This document shows, piece after piece, positions 46,747 through 55,794 of a DNA stretch of 64,000 bases. Each line of letters starts with the position of its first letter. The stretch's first letter is position 1. Made by a program: the position numbers and the translations under genes. Source of the stretch: Bacteriovoracaceae bacterium (GTDB lineage Bacteria > Bdellovibrionota > UBA1018); assembly GCA_947447665.1 (NCBI GenBank), contig CANFJX010000003.1, forward strand, positions 1 to 64,000. The letters run 5' to 3'. The notes below the pieces were generated by a model. It made no database searches. It was not told the origin of the DNA and saw only the letters and a list, made by a program, of their open reading frames with translations.

Positions 46747-47924
46747 GCGAAATATTTGTTAAAATTAGCGAAAGCCTAAAAAAGCAACTACAACAAGACA
46801 GCATTGAAATCGTGGGGATAGTACCCATCTCCACTCACTCCGATCCCATGGTTCGAATGAAAACTATCGAAGATGTTCTCCAAGATTTTGATCAAAACAA
46901 TTCTGATAATACTCAAAGATTTATTCTACAAGTCAAAAGAATGACACCAGAGCCAGCTCAAAATCAAAATCAGATCGAAAAAAATCCAAAAACATCAGAT
47001 TCTGACTCGATTTACAATCAACAAGGGAAGCTGAACGTTCCCTATCTATTACAAAATGCAAAACTTCTTTTTGATGCAGGGGACTACCCACTCGCCAGAA
47101 CTATTTACAATGCGATCTTAAGCTCTGGGGATGTCTCGGCGAACTACCACTTTCAGATTGGTTGCTGCCTGGAGGCGGAGGGTCAGCTTAATGAGGCGAG
47201 ATTAAGCTATGAAGAATCCATCGCATTTTCGCCGACTTACGAATATCATCAGAGACTCGCCTCTCTTTTAATCAGGACTAACCAAGATCTCGAGGCTGCA
47301 GAAATTCTAGAACGCACCCTCCACTTAAAAGGCCTCTCTGGAGAACAGAAGTTTGACCTTCACAAATCCTGCGGCAACTGCTGGACACGAGCCAATCAGC
47401 TCGAGGCAGCAGAGAGAAATTACAAAAAGGCCCTCGATTTTAGGCCCCATGCGGACGAAATTCGTTCGAATTTGGGGGTCATTTACCTTCAGTCGAATCG
47501 AATTCAAGAATCTAGAAGGCACTTTCAAGATGCCATTGCATCGAATCCGCGAAATCATCAGGCCCTGGCTGGCTTGGGTTCTTGCGCCCTTCGTGATGGT
47601 GACAAAAAAGGCGCTCATGACTATTTTTGCCAGTCTTTACAAATCGAACTTAAGAACCCAAGTGCATTATTCTACCTAGTGAAGTGCGCCTATGAACTCA
47701 AGAGCTACGCAACAGCAGCAAATTTCTTGAAAGAATATATACAAACTGCCCCAATGAATACAAATTTACTTTATAGTCTGGCTGGACTTCAATTTCACCT
47801 AGGCAGAATGGAAGAAGCGAAAGCGACGACAGTAAAAACTTTAGAATTGCAGCCAAGTCACGCTGGAGCTCAAGAGTTATTAGGAATGATTGGAAAGTAT
47901 AGCGTAACGCCTGCTGAAAAGTGA
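46743..47924 (+). CDS. TPR-repeat protein in the flagellar cluster
   Basis: 393 residues, no signal peptide. The first 90 are charged and Asn/Gln-rich. From about 97 there are eight or so TPR-like repeats (DAGDYPLARTIYNAILSSG, LEAAERNYKKALDFRPHADE). Probably a cytoplasmic scaffold. Translationally coupled to the preceding chaperone-like gene and followed after 37 bases by a small gene. Could assist filament assembly or flagellin glycosylation; unproven. Confidence 0.75.
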   Translation: MSEIFVKISESLKKQLQQDSIEIVGIVPISTHSDPMVRMKTIEDVLQDFDQNNSDNTQRFILQVKRMTPEPAQNQNQIEKNPKTSDSDSIYNQQGKLNVPYLLQNAKLLFDAGDYPLARTIYNAILSSGDVSANYHFQIGCCLEAEGQLNEARLSYEESIAFSPTYEYHQRLASLLIRTNQDLEAAEILERTLHLKGLSGEQKFDLHKSCGNCWTRANQLEAAERNYKKALDFRPHADEIRSNLGVIYLQSNRIQESRRHFQDAIASNPRNHQALAGLGSCALRDGDKKGAHDYFCQSLQIELKNPSALFYLVKCAYELKSYATAANFLKEYIQTAPMNTNLLYSLAGLQFHLGRMEEAKATTVKTLELQPSHAGAQELLGMIGKYSVTPAEK

Positions 47925-47961
47925 CTGGTGCAGGATTTAAATTTTCTGTCATGGAGGACGG

Positions 47962-48093
47962 ATGGCAACAAATACCTACTTGCTAATGGGTGAAGTAATA
48001 GAAGATCCAAAGGACCAAGAGAAAAATGCGGAACAGCTCCTCGTAGGACTTCTCAAGGCTCTCATCGCAGAGCAGATCTTGGAGGTCAAATGA
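47962..48093 (+). CDS. 43-residue small protein between TPR and GT9 genes
   Basis: Read from ATG 47962: MATNTYLLMGEVIEDPKDQE then Lys-Asn-Ala-Glu and a short Leu-rich helix ending EQILEVK. GGAGG lies 4 bases before ATG, and the stop overlaps the next start as ATGA, both good signs of a real gene. Acidic and probably helical; no signal peptide. No family recognised. Confidence 0.6.
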   Translation: MATNTYLLMGEVIEDPKDQEKNAEQLLVGLLKALIAEQILEVK

Positions 48094-49946
48094 AGCAATC
48101 ATCCCAGCCGGTTGAATCTAGACCAGAACCTAACCGCCCCGTTCGATGCTTAGTCATTCAGTTGGCTCGACTCGGCGACACTCTCCAGAGCTTAATGGCC
48201 CTGAGAGCTGCAAAACAACTCTACCCGAACTTAGAGATTCACTTCTTGGCCAGGGAAAAATTTGCAGCGGCGGCCAAGCGAGTCCCATGGATCCAAAACG
48301 TTATTACACTGCCTACTGAGGCACTTCTTGGACCCATTTTTACAGGTGAACGAAGTGAAGCAGAGACGCTCGTCGAGTTAGCGCACTGGGTCAAGCCGAT
48401 GGTCGATCAGCCTTGGGATTTTATTCTCAACTGGTCTTACTCTGACGCAAGTAGCTTCCTAACAGGACTACTCCCTGCCCGTGTTAAACTCGGCTATACT
48501 AGAAAAAAAGATGGAACCTTTGCTGGGGCTGACGGCTGGAGCCAATACGTACAAGCGATCGTGCAGGGTGAAGTCCCTCAGAATATTCATCTCACCGACG
48601 TCCTCACGACTCAGCTTTTGACTGCTCTCCAGATTCATGTCGGCGATCCGCTTCCCAATGGCAACTCTCCAGTCACTTCAAAGACTTTTTTTTCGCTCAC
48701 CTTGACGGAGCGGGAGGTTGCGCAGCTCGCTGGGGATTCAAAAAGAAAGTGGATTGCAATCCAACTCGGTGCTGGAAAACCCGAAAAGACTTGGGATCCA
48801 AAGAATTGGGCTCAGTTTGCATTCGCGCTCCTAGAGAAAAATCAAGAGTGGGGTATTTTTCTCCTAGGTGGCAAAGAAGATCAGGAGCGAGAGCAGGCAT
48901 TTAAAGAGGAGCTAAATCGTTTGTCGGAGAGCCTTCCCAACCCCTCGACTCGAAGCAACCTCATGAGACATGGAGTCATCTCCTTTGTCGGTGAAACCAG
49001 CTTTGATCTTTGGGCCTCCCTGGTAAGCCGCAGTCAATGGCTCATCGCAGGGGATACGGCAGCAGTCCACCTGGCCAGCCTCCTAGGAACCCGAGTTATG
49101 AATCTCTGTGCGGGACCTGTTCGCCTTTCCGAAACTGGACCTTACGGAAATGGACACTACATTCTTTGCCAACTGGACCTCTCCCCAGAAGCGGCCTATG
49201 CTGTCTGGTCGTACGCCGCAAACGAGTGGTCCCATCGACGTCTCACCTCTCTCGAGGCTGAGTTTGAGCAGATGGGGATCCAAAGTCAAATTTCAACTCT
49301 TGACGTACACCGCTCTAAAATTCGACCTGCCCAAGACGGCGGCGGAGTCGTCTACGAGTCCGTACTAAAAAAGCCAACACGCCTGGAGGACTGGAGCGCG
49401 ATGGTCATGGGTCACGTCGCACGATCATGGTATTGCGGCTGGGTCCCTTCGATTGGCAACGAGATCACCCGCGAGATGATTAGTCCCGCGTTGCTAAAGC
49501 AACTTCGCGAGCTGGAGGAGTCAACCGAAGTTCTTTCAAAAGTCTGCTCGCAGGCCATTCTGATCGGAAACACAATGGGTCACCGGGGAGCGTCGCTGAA
49601 GTCGCCCAACCTCATGAGCATCCAGGAAAAGGAGGAACTTCAGGAACTAGGAAGAAAACTCTTAGACCTCCAAACTCTGGTCGACCGCCTCGGACAAACC
49701 CATTCAACTCTTTCTGCCTTTTCAAAAATGCTAGCTATTCAAATGCACCATCTCAAAGGCAATCATCTGGGCGAAATGGGCACAGAAACTGCTTTATGCT
49801 ATAAAGTCCTAAGAGATGGTGTGACTATTTTTTCAGCTTGGATCAAACATACGCTCAGCCTAGTTAAGCCCGTAGCGATTAGACCCAATCACCTCACCTT
49901 GGTTGACCCAGCTAGTACCTCACCCACACAGGAGCTCAACCCATGA
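48090..49946 (+). CDS. Glycosyltransferase family 9 (heptosyltransferase-like) with C-terminal extension
   Basis: 618 residues. The GT9 part (about 18-370) shows LARLGDTLQSLMALRAAK, the donor-binding IQLGAGKPEKTWDPKNW and GDTAAVHLASLLGTRV. Such enzymes move ADP-heptose onto LPS, but the location inside the fliD-fliS cluster raises flagellin or sheath glycosylation. The last 240 residues are helical and not part of GT9; function unknown. It overlaps the small gene before it and the gene after it by 4 bases each. Confidence 0.82.
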   Translation: MKQSSQPVESRPEPNRPVRCLVIQLARLGDTLQSLMALRAAKQLYPNLEIHFLAREKFAAAAKRVPWIQNVITLPTEALLGPIFTGERSEAETLVELAHWVKPMVDQPWDFILNWSYSDASSFLTGLLPARVKLGYTRKKDGTFAGADGWSQYVQAIVQGEVPQNIHLTDVLTTQLLTALQIHVGDPLPNGNSPVTSKTFFSLTLTEREVAQLAGDSKRKWIAIQLGAGKPEKTWDPKNWAQFAFALLEKNQEWGIFLLGGKEDQEREQAFKEELNRLSESLPNPSTRSNLMRHGVISFVGETSFDLWASLVSRSQWLIAGDTAAVHLASLLGTRVMNLCAGPVRLSETGPYGNGHYILCQLDLSPEAAYAVWSYAANEWSHRRLTSLEAEFEQMGIQSQISTLDVHRSKIRPAQDGGGVVYESVLKKPTRLEDWSAMVMGHVARSWYCGWVPSIGNEITREMISPALLKQLRELEESTEVLSKVCSQAILIGNTMGHRGASLKSPNLMSIQEKEELQELGRKLLDLQTLVDRLGQTHSTLSAFSKMLAIQMHHLKGNHLGEMGTETALCYKVLRDGVTIFSAWIKHTLSLVKPVAIRPNHLTLVDPASTSPTQELNP

Positions 49947-50536
49947 ACTCAATTTTCCTTAATGGTATACAAATCCACGTCCCGCTTTCGCCCGACAGCC
50001 ACTTCCATGAAATCATGAGCTACCTCAAGGGTCAAATCGATCCCGCCTCAGCTCTGATCTCCTGCGTCAGGATTGATGGTAACGACGTTCCTAATACGGA
50101 CGACTCAGGTCTGACATCGACCCCCGTCTCGCACCTGGGTTCAATTGAAGTATTCACCTCTCATCCCAAAGAAGTGGCGGATGAAACACTCTACGATCTC
50201 GTTGAGTTTTCGAAGGTTTTGGAGAGTTTTGCCCTGAGCTCAGCTGAGCAGGTCAGTGAAAGCGATTTCCCAATCCACTTCAATCGCCTCATCGAAGGAA
50301 TCAGCACATTTACTGAAGCCATTTCTGGAGTCAAACGGATCCTACGTTTGGGACTATTCAATAGCATCCAAGTTTTAGAAGCAGACTTATTTTCGATTCT
50401 AAGAGATATCCTCAAATCTCAGGAGGCCGGTCAGACCAAGAATTTGGCTCAGCTACTTAAGGAAGAGCTGCCAAAAAATCTGAAAAATTGGCGTGAAAGG
50501 GGCCTGCCGTCGCTCATTCGTTCGCGCGATTCATAG
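49943..50536 (+). CDS. Hypothetical protein coupled to GT9 gene
   Basis: 197 residues. A short N-terminal beta-rich part (MNSIFLNGIQIHVPLS, then VRIDGNDVP) is followed by helices (LYDLVEFSKVLESFALSSAE, RILRLGLFNSIQVLEADLF). No signal or membrane segment. ATGA overlap with the GT9 gene suggests they work together. Not assigned. Confidence 0.72.
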   Translation: MNSIFLNGIQIHVPLSPDSHFHEIMSYLKGQIDPASALISCVRIDGNDVPNTDDSGLTSTPVSHLGSIEVFTSHPKEVADETLYDLVEFSKVLESFALSSAEQVSESDFPIHFNRLIEGISTFTEAISGVKRILRLGLFNSIQVLEADLFSILRDILKSQEAGQTKNLAQLLKEELPKNLKNWRERGLPSLIRSRDS

Positions 50537-50554
50537 AGGGCAGGGAACGGGTAG

Positions 50555-51475
50555 ATGAAAAAAACTCAGCCGATGAAGATCAAAAAGGTAGGGTTGGTCA
50601 TTAAACACCATCAACCTGAAGCTGCTATTTTGGCAGCTGAAATTACCGCAATGATCTTAGAAGTGAAGATTCAACCCTATTTTGCTGACGAAAGCTCCTT
50701 GCTAGCCAAAGACATTGCAAGAAGCCAGAATATCAAAAAGAATCTGATCAGAATTATCCCAAAGGCTGACCTAGTTACCGAGTGTGATCTCATTGTCGTT
50801 CTCGGGGGAGACGGCACTTATCTAAGTATCGCTCGTTTAATGAAGAAACGTAGCATCCCCGTCATGGGAATCAACTTGGGGCAACTCGGTTTTCTAACTG
50901 AATTTAAACGCACAGAAGCGATCAGTGCTCTTAAATCTCTCCTCAGTGGGGTTCCCCCGATTATTCACGAACGAAATCTTTTAGAAGTTACCCTTCAGAG
51001 AAAAAACAAAAAGATCTATCAAGGGCTGGTCGTCAACGATGCGGTCATATCAAAGGGTGCCATTGCGCGAATTATTGGAATGGAAATGTGGATCGACTCC
51101 CACTGGGTTAACCACGTTCGCGCCGATGGAATGATCGTGAGTACCACCACAGGATCCACCGCTTATGCGCTCGCAGCTGGGGGTCCGCTCGTCGAACCCT
51201 CCGTTCCAGCCCTCGTGATTGCTCCGATTTGCCCCCACAGTCTCACTTTGCGTCCCCTAGTGATATCTGATCAGTCCGAAATTAGGATTCGTCTCAGTGA
51301 TCGGCCTGGACACGTCTTATTGACACTTGATGGTCAAGATGTAGTTGACATGAAGGAAGATGACGTCGTAAATTTGCGCAAATTTAAGAAGCACTCTCTG
51401 AAGCTGATCGCTTCCCCGGAACGTGATTTCTTCAGTCTACTGAGAGAGAAACTTAAATTTGGAGTTCGAGATTAA
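50555..51475 (+). CDS. nadK: NAD kinase
   Basis: Phosphorylates NAD to NADP in the cytoplasm. 306 residues with the GGDGTYLSIAR motif, NLGQLGFLTEF, the NDAVISKG segment, STTTGSTAYALAAGGPLV and the C-terminal PICPHSLTLRPLV pattern. GGGAACGGG precedes ATG 50555; ATG 50573 is possible but has no ribosome site. 6 bases before recN, a pairing common in bacteria. Confidence 0.96.
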   Translation: MKKTQPMKIKKVGLVIKHHQPEAAILAAEITAMILEVKIQPYFADESSLLAKDIARSQNIKKNLIRIIPKADLVTECDLIVVLGGDGTYLSIARLMKKRSIPVMGINLGQLGFLTEFKRTEAISALKSLLSGVPPIIHERNLLEVTLQRKNKKIYQGLVVNDAVISKGAIARIIGMEMWIDSHWVNHVRADGMIVSTTTGSTAYALAAGGPLVEPSVPALVIAPICPHSLTLRPLVISDQSEIRIRLSDRPGHVLLTLDGQDVVDMKEDDVVNLRKFKKHSLKLIASPERDFFSLLREKLKFGVRD

Positions 51476-51481
51476 TACTAC

Positions 51482-53185
51482 ATGCTTGAGATTCTCAAAA
51501 TTAGAAACATCGCTATTATTGATTCAGCCGAGATCTTATTCACTCCTGGGCTGAACATTCTCTCCGGCGAGACAGGCGCTGGAAAATCTATTGTCATCGA
51601 GGCCATCTCCCTGATTTTGGGAAGCCGCGCAAGCGTCGAGCTGATTCGCTCAGGCACAGACGAGGCAGTCGTCGAGGGTTTTTTTAAAATCTCAGATATT
51701 CCATGGATGACTGCCCGACTCAACCAAGCGGGTTTTAACTCTCAAGGGGGAGAGCTTTTAGTCAAACGTACGGTCCACCGAGCTGGTCGACATCGAATAT
51801 CCATTAATGGTGAACTTGCAACCTTGAGCACCCTCCAAACAATTTGCGAAGGTCTGATCGATTTATGTGGTCAGAACGAGCACCAGTCCCTTCTAAAGAT
51901 TCAAACACAACTCGACCTACTCGATCGCTATGGAGGCCTCCTGGAGCAGTCCAAGAGTTTTGGGTCGAAGTTTCAGCTCCTCCGTGCAATGACTCAAGAG
52001 AAGGATCAACTCGAGAGGGCAAGCCATGAAAGGACCAGTCGATCAGCTTTTCTGCGCTACCAAATCGACGAAATCCTGCAAGCCAATCTCACCCTGGGCG
52101 AGGACGAGCAACTCCAACGAGAAAAGCAGCTCCTTCAATCCGCAGAAGTCCGGGCCCAGACAGCTGAGGGGATCCTTCAGATTTTCGAAGCTGAGGACCA
52201 AGGTGTACAGAATGGATTGCGTGCAGCTCTCCAAAAAACTAGAGCACTGGCCCACCTCGATCCAGCCAGTCAGACTCTTTCTGAGACCTTAGTTCGAGCC
52301 TCAGCAGAGATCGAGGAGGGAATCCTTTTTTTAAATCGATATCTCAATACAATTGATTTAGATACTGAGCGACTCCAGCTCATTCAAGATCGACTTTCGC
52401 TTCTAGCGGATTTAAAAAGAAAATATGGATATCAGATCAAGGATATTTTAGAAAAATTATCTCAGTTCCAAGATGAGTTTCACAACTTAGATCAGGTAGG
52501 CGATCAGCTCACTGACATCACTCAAAAGATTAGCGAAGCCCAGGATTTACTCATTCAGTCGGGTCAGAGGCTTTCTACTTCCAGAAAAAAAATCTCGGGT
52601 CGACTCTCTAGTTCGGTGACCCGCGAGCTCAAGGACCTCAAAATGGGCGATGCTCAATTTGTTGTAGAAGCGTCCCTCAAAGAAGACGTTTCAGATTGGA
52701 ACGCATCGGGTGGGGATCAGGTTCAATTCTTGGTCCAGACCAATCGAGGGGAGCCTGCCCGTCCTCTCGGAAAAATTGCTTCGGGAGGGGAGCTCTCTCG
52801 CCTCATGCTCTCCATTCGAAGAGTGATCGCCGATCGCGGCGGAATTGGTGTTTACCTTTTCGATGAAATCGATGCTGGAATCGGAGGGCAGACGGCCTTT
52901 CAAGTCGGAAAAAAGCTCAAATCGGTCGCACAGTACAACCAGGTCATCTGCATCACTCACCTACCGCAAGTGGCATCCTTTGCAGACCACCACTTGATTG
53001 TACGTAAAGGCTCCCAAAAGGACCGAACCACGACTCAAATCATCGAACTCTCGAGCACAGAGCGACAGGAAGAAATCGCTCGCATGCTCGGCGGCCCCGT
53101 GCTCACTCGAAAGAACCTGGAGAATGCATCCGAGCTCCTTGAGCTTGCCAGGAGTGAGAGCCTCACGAGCAATATCGATACATGA
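51482..53185 (+). CDS. recN: DNA repair protein RecN
   Basis: SMC-like ATPase for double-strand break repair. 567 residues. Walker A GETGAGKS at 32-39 after LNILS, a central coiled coil (about 165-340), the signature ASGGELSRLMLSIRR, and Walker B VYLFDEIDAGIGG. Ends with QVICITHLPQVASFADHH. All parts intact. Confidence 0.97.
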   Translation: MLEILKIRNIAIIDSAEILFTPGLNILSGETGAGKSIVIEAISLILGSRASVELIRSGTDEAVVEGFFKISDIPWMTARLNQAGFNSQGGELLVKRTVHRAGRHRISINGELATLSTLQTICEGLIDLCGQNEHQSLLKIQTQLDLLDRYGGLLEQSKSFGSKFQLLRAMTQEKDQLERASHERTSRSAFLRYQIDEILQANLTLGEDEQLQREKQLLQSAEVRAQTAEGILQIFEAEDQGVQNGLRAALQKTRALAHLDPASQTLSETLVRASAEIEEGILFLNRYLNTIDLDTERLQLIQDRLSLLADLKRKYGYQIKDILEKLSQFQDEFHNLDQVGDQLTDITQKISEAQDLLIQSGQRLSTSRKKISGRLSSSVTRELKDLKMGDAQFVVEASLKEDVSDWNASGGDQVQFLVQTNRGEPARPLGKIASGGELSRLMLSIRRVIADRGGIGVYLFDEIDAGIGGQTAFQVGKKLKSVAQYNQVICITHLPQVASFADHHLIVRKGSQKDRTTTQIIELSSTERQEEIARMLGGPVLTRKNLENASELLELARSESLTSNIDT

Positions 53186-53238
53186 GTTACGTCTGACACC
53201 CTAATGCAGGAAGGTCCATGACCTAAGCGACATTTCAG

Positions 53239-53994
53239 TTAAACCCCGGGGAGTCGCTCTCGGTGGATCTTATCCTCCCCAGGTACCCAAGATAAAAACG
53301 AGCCATGCACGCGAGGAAAGCCCACGTTCACGTACTGCCCGGGTCGACCACCAATCTGAAAGAACATCTCATCCAAGTCATGACAATGGCCCATCACTAC
53401 AAAGTCATACCCCTGGGCCAAGCGCTCGGCCGCAAAGCTGCGATACACCTTGCGGAGGACTTCGCGCCGCTCTAGGGGAAGCTGAGAGACGAGAAGTGGG
53501 TTCTTATTGCGACTCCTTCGACTACTCCATCGGCCCAATCGATCAAGCCAGGAGCCTGGGACGAGCCAGATTAGGCATCGAATTGGCACGCTTCGAAAGA
53601 AAGCCCGCAGGATAAGATAACCAAAGTCCCGGCGGTCGGCTTGGTCGCCATGAGTCACAAAAAATCGTTTTCCCTGAACCTCTAGGGAGACGGACTCTGA
53701 ATGGAGCTCAAGTCCCTGAACGCGGGCAAACGCACGACCCAGCAAGAAGTCATGATTTCCTTCGATATAATGAATTTTAACGCCTCTTTGACCGGCTCGG
53801 TTCAGAGCACTGAAGAACTCAGAATAGCGCTTTTTAAATATGGCTTTACTGCCCACGAAAAGATCAAAGACATCCCCAGCCAAAACTAATACGTCGTCCA
53901 CTTTGGCTTGATTACCTATGAGCGCCAGGAGCACAGAATAGAGGGGATCATCTGGACCCCAGATATGAAGATCGGAAACAATGTAAACACTCAT
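53239..53994 (-). CDS. LpxH-like UDP-2,3-diacylglucosamine diphosphatase / metallophosphoesterase
   Basis: 251 residues. Calcineurin-type metal motifs are complete: SDLHIWGP, LAGDVFDLF, EGNHDF, THGDQ and MGHCHDL. DLH and the HGDQ spacing fit LpxH/YbbF-type hydrolases of lipid A synthesis, but broader metallophosphoesterases share them. Cytoplasmic, likely membrane-peripheral given the aromatic helices near 125-150. It reads against recN and follows the FlaG-like gene by 20 bases, perhaps on the same transcript. Confidence 0.8.
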   Translation of the reverse strand: MSVYIVSDLHIWGPDDPLYSVLLALIGNQAKVDDVLVLAGDVFDLFVGSKAIFKKRYSEFFSALNRAGQRGVKIHYIEGNHDFLLGRAFARVQGLELHSESVSLEVQGKRFFVTHGDQADRRDFGYLILRAFFRSVPIRCLIWLVPGSWLDRLGRWSSRRSRNKNPLLVSQLPLERREVLRKVYRSFAAERLAQGYDFVVMGHCHDLDEMFFQIGGRPGQYVNVGFPRVHGSFLSWVPGEDKIHRERLPGV

Positions 53995-54014
53995 CTTCTC
54001 TGGGATTAGCTACT

Positions 54015-54410
54015 TTAGAGCTTTCGATCAAGGATTTTTCCGCGGAAGTGCCCTTCTCTTGGAACTGAGTTTCTCAACTGGACGAATTCCGCCCCCGTAA
54101 ACTGTCTTACCACCTTGCCCTTCTCGTCCTTCAAGATCACCTTGAGTCCAGGCCCACTCCCTTCGACGGAGGCACTCAAGCCGTTTAATTGAGCTTGAGA
54201 ATCGGTTCCAAAAGCTTTCAAGGCGTCGCTCATTACTTCTTGGGTCGGGATCTCTTCTTCAAAATTTGAATTTGAGAAGTCTTGCTGAGGGTTCTTACTC
54301 TGCTTGTTTTGGCCGTCGGGTGATCTCTCATGACCGCTCGAAGCCCCGTCTTGCTTTTCCCGAACCGCTCCAAAATACCCTAAATTACCGGTGACTGATT
54401 GGATCTTCAT
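54015..54410 (-). CDS. FlaG-like flagellar protein
   Basis: 131 residues. The Ser/Asn/Gln-rich N-terminal 80 residues are probably disordered. The C-terminal GLKVILKDEKGKVVRQFTGAEFVQ matches the FlaG domain pattern (strand, turn, then conserved xIRQxPxEE-like end). FlaG proteins influence filament length. Strong AAGGAGG lies 7 bases before ATG. It has its own sigma-28-type promoter and lies downstream of the flagellin. Confidence 0.72.
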   Translation of the reverse strand: MKIQSVTGNLGYFGAVREKQDGASSGHERSPDGQNKQSKNPQQDFSNSNFEEEIPTQEVMSDALKAFGTDSQAQLNGLSASVEGSGPGLKVILKDEKGKVVRQFTGAEFVQLRNSVPREGHFRGKILDRKL

Positions 54411-54439
54411 ATCGCTCCTCCTTAAATCTCTTCATCAAC

Positions 54440-54467
54440 CCTTCGGCGCATCAGGGGGCGAACTTAA
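54440..54467 (-). promoter_or_regulatory. Sigma-28 (FliA)-type promoter candidate for the FlaG-like gene
   Basis: Minus strand: TTAAGTTC (54467-54460), 12-base spacer, GCCGAAGG (54447-54440). Consensus is TAAAGTTT-N11-GCCGATAA. Six of eight and five of eight bases match. The predicted transcript start is about 23 bases before the ATG, just leaving room for the Shine-Dalgarno. Confidence 0.5.
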
Positions 54468-54490
54468 CGGTGATCCTTTTGGCTAAAGAT

Positions 54491-54519
54491 TCCCCTAGGG
54501 GCTCGGCACCCCTAGGGGA
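54491..54519 (-). terminator. Terminator-like hairpin after flagellin
   Basis: Perfect 11-bp stem: TCCCCTAGGGG (54491-54501) and CCCCTAGGGGA (54509-54519) with a 7-base loop CTCGGCA. Each arm also contains its own palindrome CCCCTAGGGG. On the minus strand a weak ATCTTTAG follows. It separates the flagellin stop from the FlaG-like gene promoter. Confidence 0.6.
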
Positions 54520-54580
54520 GGCTTAAGAACTCTCAGACCACAACCGCCTGAGAGGTTCGGGCGCACACTTTAGCTGAGGC

Positions 54581-55414
54581 TTATAGGAGTTTGAGGGCTT
54601 GAGTCGGAGCAGAGTTAGCTTGGGCCAAGACCGAGATCCCAGCACTCTGGAGGATATTCCCCCGTACCAACTCGGACGTGTCCGCAGCGATATCTGTATC
54701 CGCAATTCGCGAACGAGCGATTGCTAAGTTCTCTTTAGATACACCCAAGTTTCTCACCGTAGATTGGAGCTTATTTTGTATCGCTCCGAGAGAGGCTCGG
54801 CTAGAAAGAATCTGGGACGCAGCATTATCAACTTTCTCGAGAGCATCACGAGCTCCACCTACACTCTCATAGTTGAGGCCATCAATCCCCAGGCGACTCG
54901 CACGAGCATCGATGGAAGTGGCATCAAACACGATTCGGTCCGAGTTATCATTTCGAATTCCGACTTGAAACTCAAGTTGACCCTTCGGCGCCTGGCCATT
55001 CAGCAAGCTCGTTCCGTTAAAATTGGTCACGTTAGCAATTCGATCGACTTCCTGCACCAGGCTCTTCACCTCTTGATGAATGAAGCCACGCTCACGGTCT
55101 CCAATCGTATCGGAACCCGCTTGGATGGCCAGTTCTCGCAAACGAATGGTAATATTATTAATTTCGGTGAGACCACCTTCTGCCATTTGTGCGAAAGAAA
55201 TCCCGTCGTTAGCATTACGCTCAGCTTGACCCATTGATCTAATTTGAGCGCGAAGGTTTTCAGAAATAGACAGCCCGGCGGCATCGTCCCCGGCTTGGGT
55301 GATTCTTTGACCCGAAGCTAGTCGTTGATACGCTTTATTTTGTTCTTCAGACGAATGAGATAACAGCCGATTAGCAGTCATCGAGGCAATATTGGTGGAT
55401 ATTCTCAAGCCCAT
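54581..55414 (-). CDS. Flagellin (copy 1)
   Basis: 277 residues from ATG 55414 (AGGGAG 6 bases upstream; earlier in-frame ATGs lie in the leader). The conserved D0/D1 ends are present: MGLRISTNIASMTANRLLSH at the start, RLASGQRITQAGDDAAGLSI, and ISVLAQANSAPTQALKLL at the end. The variable central domain is nearly absent, so the filament surface is small. Sister of the gene at 55844; both are 277 residues. Confidence 0.96.
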   Translation of the reverse strand: MGLRISTNIASMTANRLLSHSSEEQNKAYQRLASGQRITQAGDDAAGLSISENLRAQIRSMGQAERNANDGISFAQMAEGGLTEINNITIRLRELAIQAGSDTIGDRERGFIHQEVKSLVQEVDRIANVTNFNGTSLLNGQAPKGQLEFQVGIRNDNSDRIVFDATSIDARASRLGIDGLNYESVGGARDALEKVDNAASQILSSRASLGAIQNKLQSTVRNLGVSKENLAIARSRIADTDIAADTSELVRGNILQSAGISVLAQANSAPTQALKLL

Positions 55415-55690
55415 AAAATTCTCCCTGTTCGAATGTTTGCTCAGAACCATCCACAATGGATGGGACTGGCCGAGTTCAAATGGAAAACGTCTGAGTGTTG
55501 AGAGAAGAGGCAAAACAGTAGGCTTTAGCCACTGAAACGAGTCAGACTCGCCTCAGCACATCCTACTCGACCCAGACAACAACCCGGGTCCACAATCACA
55601 AATTACCGCCTCATGTAACAGCAAGATACAGTCGGCAGACGTTCATCAGTTTCGTCTTCTGAAGGACCATTCCCTCAGCTGACAACTTAC

Positions 55691-55717
55691 TGATCGGCGC
55701 GATGAGTTAATACTTGA
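55691..55717 (-). promoter_or_regulatory. Sigma-28 (FliA)-type promoter candidate for flagellin 1
   Basis: Minus strand: TCAAGTAT (55717-55710), 11-base spacer, GCCGATCA (55698-55691). Matches 6 of 8 and 6 of 8 to TAAAGTTT-N11-GCCGATAA, with exact spacing. It gives a leader of about 270 bases, longer than usual. The -35 box lies within the left arm of an 11-bp inverted repeat. Confidence 0.5.
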
Positions 55718-55738
55718 GTATTTTTAACAAGTATTAAC
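55706..55738. repeat. 11-bp inverted repeat over the flagellin promoter
   Basis: GTTAATACTTG (55706-55716) and CAAGTATTAAC (55728-55738) are perfect inverted copies separated by 11 AT-rich bases. Arm centres are 22 bases apart, about two helical turns, as for a dimeric DNA-binding protein. The left arm covers the predicted -35 of the flagellin 1 promoter. Confidence 0.7.
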
Positions 55739-55794
55739 AATCTCGCCCTTTCCGTCCACAAACTGTTGAATTTATTTATTTATTCGAGAATTTA

